Below, one piece after another: positions 58,266 through 64,000 of a stretch of DNA of 64,000 nucleotides; position 1 is the first letter of the stretch; every line of letters begins with the position of its first letter. The notes under the pieces are model-generated. The model was not told the DNA's origin. It worked only from the letters and a program-made list of their open reading frames with translations, and ran no database searches. The DNA comes from Halomonas sp. THAF5a (GTDB taxonomy: Bacteria; Pseudomonadota; Gammaproteobacteria; Pseudomonadales; Halomonadaceae). Location: contig NZ_CP045417.1 in the NCBI RefSeq assembly GCF_009363755.1, positions 558,001-622,000 of the forward strand, written 5' to 3'. The position numbers were made by a program, and so were the translations under genes.

Positions 58266-59234
58266 GTGAGCGCCACCCCCGACACCGCCAGTCCCGAGCA
58301 GACCGCCGCCGCGGCCAGCCATGCCGCGGTGCTCGGACGGCTGTTCGACGAGCCGATCACCGAGCTGCCCGAGGATCTCTACATTCCGCCGGAGGCCCTG
58401 CGGGTCTTCCTGGAGGCCTTCGAGGGGCCGCTCGACCTGCTGCTCTACCTGATCCGCCGCCAGAACCTGGATATCCTCGCCATCGATGTGGCGGCCATCA
58501 CGCGCCAGTACATCGAGTACGTGGAGCTGATGAAGGCGATGGAGATCGAGCTGGCCGGGGAGTACCTGCTGATGGCGGCGATGCTCGCCGAGATCAAGTC
58601 GCGCACCCTGCTGCCGCGCCCGCCCAGGGAGGGCGATGAGGACGACGAGGAGGACCCGCGCGCCGAGCTGATCCGCCGCCTCCAGGAGTACGAGCGCCTG
58701 AAGCACGCCGCCGAGGCGCTGGCCGAGCTGCCGCGTCTGGGTCGCGACTGGTTCCCGGCGCGGGCCGCGCTGCCGGCCCTCGAGGCCAGGGTGATCCACC
58801 CCGATGTCGAGCTCGACGAGCTGCTCGGGGCGCTGGCCGGCATCCTGCGCCGCGCCGAGCTCAACCAGGCCCACCAGATCAGCCGCGAGGGGCTCTCGAC
58901 CCGGGAGCGCATGCTGGCGATCATGGAACAGCTGTCGCGGGAGCACTACACCCCCTTCGAGGCGCTGTTCACCCTCGAGGAGGGGCGTGCCGGGGTGGTC
59001 GTGACCTTCATGGCGATCCTCGAGCTCGCCAAGGAGGCGATGATCGAGATCGTCCAGAACGCCCCGCTCTCGCCCATCCACGTGCGGGCCCGGCTGGACG
59101 AGGAGGCGGCCTTCGAGGAGGAGGCCCTGGAGGATCAGGCGGGCGACGAGAGCCCCTTCGACGAGGGCGTCCTCGACGAGGGGCCCGGCGAGGACCCTCG
59201 CGACGATGACCAAGACGGGAGCGAACCGGCATGA
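58266..59234 (+). CDS. scpA: Segregation and condensation protein A
   Basis: 322 residues. The kleisin of the Smc-ScpA-ScpB complex. N-terminal motif FLEAFEGPLDLLLYLIRRQN then LDILAIDVAAIT; the winged-helix C-terminal (REHYTPFEALFTLEEGRAGVVVTFMAILELAKEAMI). An acidic tail (from about 285) is unusually long. The start is GTG at 58266. It overlaps scpB by ATGA. Confidence 0.94.
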   Translation: MSATPDTASPEQTAAAASHAAVLGRLFDEPITELPEDLYIPPEALRVFLEAFEGPLDLLLYLIRRQNLDILAIDVAAITRQYIEYVELMKAMEIELAGEYLLMAAMLAEIKSRTLLPRPPREGDEDDEEDPRAELIRRLQEYERLKHAAEALAELPRLGRDWFPARAALPALEARVIHPDVELDELLGALAGILRRAELNQAHQISREGLSTRERMLAIMEQLSREHYTPFEALFTLEEGRAGVVVTFMAILELAKEAMIEIVQNAPLSPIHVRARLDEEAAFEEEALEDQAGDESPFDEGVLDEGPGEDPRDDDQDGSEPA

Positions 59235-60106
59235 CCGCCATGGAATCCCCCAATGCCCTGGACGATATCCTGGAGGCGGCGCTGCTGGCGGCCGGTGAAC
59301 CGCTGGGGCTGGACCGCCTCGAGGGGCTCTTCGACGACCACGAGCAGCCGCCGCGCCGTGCGCTGCGCGAGGCGCTGGAGCGGCTCGGCCAGCGCCATGA
59401 GCGGGGCGCCCTGGAGCTGCTCGAGACCGCCTCGGGCTACCAGCTGCGCATCCGCCCACGGCTCTCGCCCTGGGTCTCGCGGCTGTGGGACGAGCGTCCC
59501 CAGCGCTACTCCCGGGCGCTGCTCGAGACCCTGGCGCTGATCGCCTACCGCCAGCCGGTGACCCGAGGCGATATCGAGGAGGTGCGCGGGGTCTCGGTGA
59601 GCGGCTCGATCATGCGCACCCTGCTCGATCGCGGCTGGGTGCGGGTGGTCGGCCATCGCGACGTGCCGGGCCGCCCGGCGGTCTACGCCACCACCCGCAG
59701 CTTCCTCGACGACTTCGGGCTGCGTACCCTCGACGAGCTGCCGCCGATGCACGAGCTCAAGCAGTTCGAGGAGCCGACCCTCGAGGAGGCGCCGCCGCCG
59801 CCCCAGCACGACCTGCTGGCCCAGGCCGACGCGCCGGTGGACGAGAGCGATGCCGACGACGCCGGAGACGACGGGGCCGAAGATGCGACGACGCCCCCCG
59901 CGGCGGGGGGCGAGGTCGACGCCGAGGCGACGACCGACACGACGGCCGGGAGGGCCGACGACGACCACGCCGGGACGGCGTCCGAGCGGACCGGGCTGAG
60001 CTTCGCCGATCTGGAGGCTCGCCTGTCCGAACGTGCCCGGGGCCGCGTCGACGATGACGCTGCCGCGGGCACGGAATCCACATCCAGTGAGAACGATGAC
60101 CGATGA
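59231..60106 (+). CDS. scpB: Segregation and condensation protein B
   Basis: 291 residues. Two winged-helix domains (about 8-170): [40 protein letters not shown] and [21 protein letters not shown] long acidic, Ala/Thr-rich C-terminal tail (about 195-290) is typical of proteobacterial ScpB. It overlaps scpA at its start and rluB at its end (ATGA each), giving a translationally coupled trio. Confidence 0.94.
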   Translation: MTAMESPNALDDILEAALLAAGEPLGLDRLEGLFDDHEQPPRRALREALERLGQRHERGALELLETASGYQLRIRPRLSPWVSRLWDERPQRYSRALLETLALIAYRQPVTRGDIEEVRGVSVSGSIMRTLLDRGWVRVVGHRDVPGRPAVYATTRSFLDDFGLRTLDELPPMHELKQFEEPTLEEAPPPPQHDLLAQADAPVDESDADDAGDDGAEDATTPPAAGGEVDAEATTDTTAGRADDDHAGTASERTGLSFADLEARLSERARGRVDDDAAAGTESTSSENDDR

Positions 60107-60960
60107 GCACTACCACCGAGAAACTGCAGAAAGTCCTGGCCCGCGCCGGGCTGGGATCGCGCCGCGAGATGGAGGCCGCCATCGCCGACGGCCGGGTCAA
60201 GGTCAATGGCAAGGTGGCGACCCTGGGCGACCGCATCGAGACGCGTGACCGGGTGGCTCTCGACGACCGCCCGGTGACCCTGCGCGCCGCCGAGGAGGTG
60301 CCGCGTCGGGTGATCATGTACAACAAGCCCGAGGGGGAGCTCTGCACCCGCAAGGATCCCGAGGGGCGCCGTACCGTCTTCGATCGCCTGCCACGCCTCA
60401 AGGGGGAGCGGTGGATCGCTATCGGCCGCCTGGACATCAACACCAGCGGCCTGCTGCTGTTCACCACCGACGGTGAGCTGGCCAACAAGCTGATGCACCC
60501 CTCCACCCAGGTGGAGCGCGAGTACGCCGTGCGCGTCATGGGCGAGGTCACCCAGGCCAACGTCAAGGCAATGGTCGAGGGCGTGATGCTCGACGACGGC
60601 CCGGCGAACTTCACCGACGTCCAGGAGTTCGGCGGCGAGGGCATCAATACCTGGTTCCACGTGGTGATCATGGAGGGGCGCAACCGCGAGGTGCGCCGGC
60701 TATGGGAGTCCCAGGGCCTGACCGTGAGCCGCCTCAAGCGGGTGCGCTACGGCAACATCTTCCTCGACAAGCGCGCCAAGGCCGGGGAGTGGGTGGAGCT
60801 CTCCCAGGAGGAGATCGACGACCTGGCCACGACGGCGGGCCTGGCGGCGCGCAAGGTGCCGGAGCTGACCCCGGACGAGAAGAATCGCTGGAGCCGCGAC
60901 AAGCACAAGCGTCGCCCGGTGCAGGCCATGCGCAAGCCGAAGAGCCAGCGTCAGCGGTGA
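60103..60960 (+). CDS. rluB: 23S rRNA pseudouridine(2605) synthase RluB
   Basis: 285 residues. S4 RNA-binding domain ([20 protein letters not shown]), RsuA-type catalytic core with Asp in [14 protein letters not shown], and [17 protein letters not shown] basic C-terminal tail ([18 protein letters not shown]) contacts rRNA. It overlaps scpB by ATGA, the usual gammaproteobacterial scpB-rluB link. Confidence 0.94.
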   Translation: MSTTTEKLQKVLARAGLGSRREMEAAIADGRVKVNGKVATLGDRIETRDRVALDDRPVTLRAAEEVPRRVIMYNKPEGELCTRKDPEGRRTVFDRLPRLKGERWIAIGRLDINTSGLLLFTTDGELANKLMHPSTQVEREYAVRVMGEVTQANVKAMVEGVMLDDGPANFTDVQEFGGEGINTWFHVVIMEGRNREVRRLWESQGLTVSRLKRVRYGNIFLDKRAKAGEWVELSQEEIDDLATTAGLAARKVPELTPDEKNRWSRDKHKRRPVQAMRKPKSQRQR

Positions 60961-60996
60961 TTCGCCCCGCTCCCTGCGACGAAAGGCAAAAATCGC

Positions 60997-61025
60997 TTGC
61001 CATCGCGGGGGCGGATCAGTAATAT
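60997..61025 (+). promoter_or_regulatory. Promoter of the tRNA-Lys genes
   Basis: TTGCCA, a 17-bp spacer and TAATAT, ending 16 bp before the first tRNA. The GC-rich discriminator (ctgcacccg) suits stringent control, which is an inference. Confidence 0.8.
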
Positions 61026-61041
61026 CTGCACCCGTTCGGAA

Positions 61042-61117
61042 GGGTCGTTAGCTCAGTTGGTAGAGCAGTTGGCTTTTAACCAATTGGTCGTAGGTTCGAA
61101 TCCTACACGACCCACCA
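61042..61117 (+). tRNA. tRNA-Lys (anticodon TTT), copy 1
   Basis: 76 nt with encoded CCA. Acceptor gggtcgt/acgaccc, anticodon stem gttgg/ccaat (one G-U), loop cttttaa with TTT, T-loop ttcgaat. All standard. Confidence 0.96.
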
Positions 61118-61158
61118 TCCGAACATGAGACCATGGCGACTGAGCCGCCATGCGTCAT

Positions 61159-61234
61159 GGGTCGTTAGCTCAGTTGGTAGAGCAGTTGGCTTTTAACCAA
61201 TTGGTCGTAGGTTCGAATCCTACACGACCCACCA
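61159..61234 (+). tRNA. tRNA-Lys (anticodon TTT), copy 2
   Basis: Identical in all 76 positions to copy 1, separated by 41 bp. Probably cotranscribed from the promoter at 60997. Confidence 0.96.
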
Positions 61235-61240
61235 GATTCG

Positions 61241-61270
61241 ACGCCCCCGCTTCCCCGGAAGCGGGGGCGT
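61241..61270 (+). terminator. Terminator hairpin after the tRNA-Lys pair
   Basis: A 14-bp perfect stem (acgcccccgcttcc / ggaagcgggggcgt) with a 2-base spacer starts 7 bp after the second tRNA. A weak T-tract (tct) follows. Confidence 0.7.
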
Positions 61271-61500
61271 TCTGCGTTGGGCCCCCTGCCTCGCCGGAGA
61301 AGGGCCGGCCGGCACCGCGCGGAGACTTTCTGCGTCGAATCGAACAACGCCGGGGCATTCTGGTCTAGAATGGTGTCGGGTCGGCCATCGCGACAGACGC
61401 AGCGGTTGACCCTCTGGCGTGTGGCCCCGTGCGGAGTGCACGAGCGGCGACACCTGGTGCATTGCAGGGGGAGCCCCTGCCGGTCACAGTGGTAGACACG

Positions 61501-62529
61501 ATGACGATCATGACTTCCCGTGCCGAGCTGCGCGATCAGCTGGCACGTACCTATTGCCCCACCCGCATTCCCGCCGAGGACGAGGCGCGCATCGAGGAGA
61601 TCAAGGCACTCCTCGAGGCCAACAACGCCGTGCTGGTGGCGCACTACTATACCGACGATGCCATCCAGCAGCTGGCCGAAGAGACCGGCGGCTGCGTGGC
61701 CGATTCCCTGGAGATGGCGCGCTTTGGCGCCCGCCACGAGGCCGATACCCTGGTGGTGGCCGGCGTGCGCTTCATGGGCGAGACGGCCAAGATCCTCTCT
61801 CCCGAGAAGCGCGTGCTGATGCCGACCCTCGAGGCGACCTGCTCGCTGGACCTGGGCTGCCCGGCCGACGAGTTCGCCGCCTTCTGCGACGCCCACCCCG
61901 ACCGCACCGTGGTGGTCTACGCCAACACCTCCGCGGCGGTGAAGGCGCGGGCCGACTGGGTGGTGACCTCGTCCATCGCGGTGGACGTGATCGAGCACCT
62001 CCAGGCCCGCGGCGAGAAGATCCTCTGGGCACCGGACAAGCACCTCGGCGGCTACATCCAGAAGCAGACCGGCGCCGACATGCTGCTCTGGGACGGCGCC
62101 TGCATCGTCCACGAGGAGTTCAAGGCCAAGGGCGTCGAGGACCTGAAGTCGCTCTATCCCGATGCCGCCGTGCTGGTGCACCCGGAATCACCGGCCTCGG
62201 TGGTCGAGCTGGCCGACGTGGCGGGCTCCACCTCCCAGCTGATCACCGCGGCCAGGGAGCTGCCCAACGAGCGCCTGATCGTCGCCACCGATCGCGGCAT
62301 CTTCTTCAAGATGCAGCAGGCGGTGCCGGAGAAGACGCTGTTCGAGGCGCCCACCGCCGGCAACGGCGCCACCTGCAAGAGCTGCGCCCACTGCCCGTGG
62401 ATGGCGATGAACGCCCTGGACAACCTGGCCGGCGCGCTGCGCCAGGGCACGGGCGAGATCGTCGTCGACGACGCGCTGCGCCTGGCCGCCTTGAAGCCCC
62501 TGGAGCGGATGCTCAACTTCAAGCGCTAG
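61501..62529 (+). CDS. nadA: Quinolinate synthase A
   Basis: 342 residues. Condenses iminoaspartate with dihydroxyacetone phosphate in NAD synthesis and holds a [4Fe-4S] cluster. Family motifs are [34 protein letters not shown] and [15 protein letters not shown]; the cluster Cys residues are present in the last two and one more upstream. The ATG at 61501 is chosen; ATG 61510 is possible. No strong ribosome site is seen. It lies 266 bp after tRNA-Lys. Confidence 0.93.
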   Translation: MTIMTSRAELRDQLARTYCPTRIPAEDEARIEEIKALLEANNAVLVAHYYTDDAIQQLAEETGGCVADSLEMARFGARHEADTLVVAGVRFMGETAKILSPEKRVLMPTLEATCSLDLGCPADEFAAFCDAHPDRTVVVYANTSAAVKARADWVVTSSIAVDVIEHLQARGEKILWAPDKHLGGYIQKQTGADMLLWDGACIVHEEFKAKGVEDLKSLYPDAAVLVHPESPASVVELADVAGSTSQLITAARELPNERLIVATDRGIFFKMQQAVPEKTLFEAPTAGNGATCKSCAHCPWMAMNALDNLAGALRQGTGEIVVDDALRLAALKPLERMLNFKR

Positions 62530-62620
62530 GCCAGTCGATGGCCTGGTGTCGTCAGCGCTCGCGTTGCGGCGGGAAGCCGGAAGCGGAGTGAGGCGAGCTG
62601 AGACGAGGTCCGATACCGTC

Positions 62621-62648
62621 AAAAAAGCCGCCCGATATTGGGCGGCTT
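62621..62648 (-). terminator. Intrinsic terminator of the substrate-binding protein gene
   Basis: Read leftward: aagccgccc, 6-nt loop, gggcggctt, then six Ts (62626-62621). It may also stop rightward nadA transcripts. Confidence 0.88.
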
Positions 62649-62676
62649 GATGCGTGCTGGGGACGGGGCTAGCCGG

Positions 62677-63585
62677 TCACTCGGCCGTTGCGGCGTCGGC
62701 CTTGGCGAACCAGCCATCTATCAGCTCGCGGTTTTCCGCGATCCAGTCGCGGGCGCCTTCCTCGGGGTCGCCGGTTTTCTCGATCCTTGCCATCAGGCTG
62801 CCGAGGCTATCATCGTCCATCTGCCAGGCATCCAGCACGGCGGTGAGCCAGGGGTCGTCATTGGCGAAGTCCTGGCGCGAAAACCAGTAGATGGTCTCGT
62901 TATCACCGAAGACACCCTTCGGGTCTTCGAGATACTTGAGGTCGTACTCGGCGAAGGCCCAGTGAGGGCTCCACAGCGTCACGACCAGGTTGCGCTGCTG
63001 GGAGATCGCCGTGCTCAGGGCGGCCATCATGGCTGGGCCGGAACTGTTCATCTGCTCCATCGGCAGCTCATACGCCTCGATGGCCTGGTCGGCGAGCCCC
63101 GCGATCGCTGAGCCCGAGTCGATCCCGATGATGTCGGGCCGGCCCTGATAGGTGAAGGAGTCGGCCTGCGCCTTCAATTCCGGAATAGACGAGATATCGG
63201 CGTAACTCGGCACGACCAGACCTAGACCAGTACCCTCGTACCAGCCATCGTGGACATCGATGCGGTCTTGGTAGGGTGCCAGAAATTCCTTGTCGGTGAC
63301 CGGCAGCCAGATTTCCAGGGACAGGTCGAAATCGTCGTTGGCCAGCCCGCTGAAGATCACGCTCTTGCCGGCATCGTTCAGCTCCACCTGGTAACCGTGT
63401 TCCTCTTCGAGCAGCAGTTTCCACATGTTGGCGACCGCAATGTTCTCGGCCCAGTTGTTGATGCCGATCGTGAGGTCGCGCTCTTCTGCCGAAACCGAGG
63501 TCATTGCACCGGCACCAAGCAGCAGGCCAGCCAAGGCTACGCCCCCCGTCTTGCGGTGCCGACTCATGGTTGTCGTCGTTGTCAT
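62677..63585 (-). CDS. Glycine betaine/DMSP-type ABC substrate-binding protein
   Basis: 302 residues, OpuAC/ProX-like. Signal peptide about 1-33 (SVSA/EERD). Mature N-terminus DLTIGINNWAENIAVANMW; aromatic residues for the quaternary ammonium pocket (WLPVTDKEF, WYEGTGLG, LWSPHWAFAEYDL, IYWFSRQDF) suggest a cationic osmolyte such as betaine, choline or DMSP. The start ATG at 63585 is supported by ctggagg. The adjacent M24 gene upstream (63619) and an unseen partner permease beyond the window suggest an osmolyte catabolic locus. Confidence 0.88.
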   Translation of the reverse strand: MTTTTTMSRHRKTGGVALAGLLLGAGAMTSVSAEERDLTIGINNWAENIAVANMWKLLLEEEHGYQVELNDAGKSVIFSGLANDDFDLSLEIWLPVTDKEFLAPYQDRIDVHDGWYEGTGLGLVVPSYADISSIPELKAQADSFTYQGRPDIIGIDSGSAIAGLADQAIEAYELPMEQMNSSGPAMMAALSTAISQQRNLVVTLWSPHWAFAEYDLKYLEDPKGVFGDNETIYWFSRQDFANDDPWLTAVLDAWQMDDDSLGSLMARIEKTGDPEEGARDWIAENRELIDGWFAKADAATAE

Positions 63586-63618
63586 AGGTCCTCCAGTGCT
63601 AAGGGAAAGAACGGCTGA

Positions 63619-64000
63619 TCAAGCCAACAGCGTGTCTTCGAAGGGGAAGCGCGAGAGCAGCCGAGTCCCGGTCTCAGTCACCAGCAGTTGCTCCTCTAGC
63701 TTCACGCCCTCGTTGCCGCCCTCGGCGCCAAGGTAGCTCTCCACGCAGAGTGTCATGCCGGGCAGGATCTCGCCGTCATAGCCCGCGTCTGGAAAATCGG
63801 CGATGTGATAGAGGTAGGGGTATTCGCCACTCATGCCGACCCCATGCGCCGAGAGGTAGTAACGGTTGGCATGGAAGCGGGACGGAATATCCCAGGCACG
63901 CTCGGCATAATCGCGAAAGCTCATCCCCGGCTTGATGATGGCCATGTTGTGATGCAGCTGCTCATGCGCCAGGCGGTACAGCTCTCGCTGTGACGCGCTG
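63619..64000 (-). CDS. M24-family C-terminus, DddP-like (partial)
   Basis: The last 126 residues or so of a gene that enters from the right edge; the frame is open to 64000. It has the M24 C-terminal metal ligands: His in LSAHGVGMSGEYPYLYH, Glu in TLCVESYLG and Glu in VKLEEQLLV. The combination YDGEILPGMTLCVESYLGAE and the Glu-Gly-Val-Lys-Leu-Glu-Glu stretch resembles DddP, the DMSP lyase, or related M24 hydrolases. Proximity to the betaine/DMSP-type binding protein supports an osmolyte role. The active-site N-terminal half is outside the window, so the identity is tentative. Confidence 0.7.
   Translation of the reverse strand, partial: SASQRELYRLAHEQLHHNMAIIKPGMSFRDYAERAWDIPSRFHANRYYLSAHGVGMSGEYPYLYHIADFPDAGYDGEILPGMTLCVESYLGAEGGNEGVKLEEQLLVTETGTRLLSRFPFEDTLLA

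Overview
The window is high-GC (roughly 68-70% G+C by eye) gammaproteobacterial chromosome. The gene set and order fit a halophilic member of the Halomonadaceae (Halomonas or a close relative). The pointers are a glrK/qseG/glrR cluster, guaBA, the tesB-tadA-mltF-purL neighbourhood, scpA-scpB-rluB, tRNA-Lys with nadA, argP/argO, dbpA, and an osmolyte-type (betaine/DMSP-like) substrate-binding protein. The genus is an inference; no 16S or marker comparison could be run.

Layout. 1-4064: a gene-free leader ending in a strong terminator, then an envelope-sensing two-component operon (glrK-qseG-like-glrR). 4076-7800: leftward peroxiredoxin, xseA and an AbrB-family membrane protein, followed by the stump of a deleted tctA transporter gene. 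7771-10979: guaB and guaA behind a near-consensus promoter. 11018-13361: a strikingly AT-rich two-gene insert between two terminators, encoding a HEPN-domain protein with an intact RNase motif and a P-loop ATPase. This is the clearest accessory or defence-like element in the window. 13417-31102: mixed metabolic, redox and regulatory genes: msrPQ, a cytochrome P460 with an AraC regulator, a diguanylate cyclase, a LysR/GST/flavo-reductase cluster, yghU, a dicarboxylate symporter, an EamA permease, an RlmA-like methyltransferase, a CDGSH-glutamate synthase fusion and a medium-chain reductase. 31315-41529: argP/argO, an MltF paralog, dbpA, a RIO kinase, a tautomerase, a YebC protein, an M24-fold protein with altered metal ligands and an MgtC/DUF4010 membrane protein. 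41701-42019: a collapsed c-di-GMP phosphodiesterase gene. 42062-48494: a family I CoA-transferase, LexA-controlled umuDC, a PiuC-like hydroxylase divergent from a His/Gly/Glu-repeat secreted protein, and a BamE-like small secreted protein. 48542-62529: tRNA-Thr, tesB, tadA, mltF, purL, a zinc ribbon protein, radD, scpAB-rluB, two identical tRNA-Lys genes and nadA. 62621-64000: a leftward substrate-binding protein and a truncated M24/DddP-like enzyme that runs off the window.

The genes are mostly housekeeping. They cover nucleotide synthesis (guaB, guaA, purL), translation and RNA modification (tadA, rluB, rlmA-like, dbpA, tRNAs), DNA repair (xseA, radD, umuDC), chromosome segregation (scpAB) and cell wall recycling (two MltF-type enzymes). 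Genome erosion is visible in three places: the tctA stump, the EAL-domain relic, and a decayed duplicate of the promoter and start region of a small membrane-protein gene. The best candidate for an undescribed system is the HEPN plus ATPase pair at 11133-13186.
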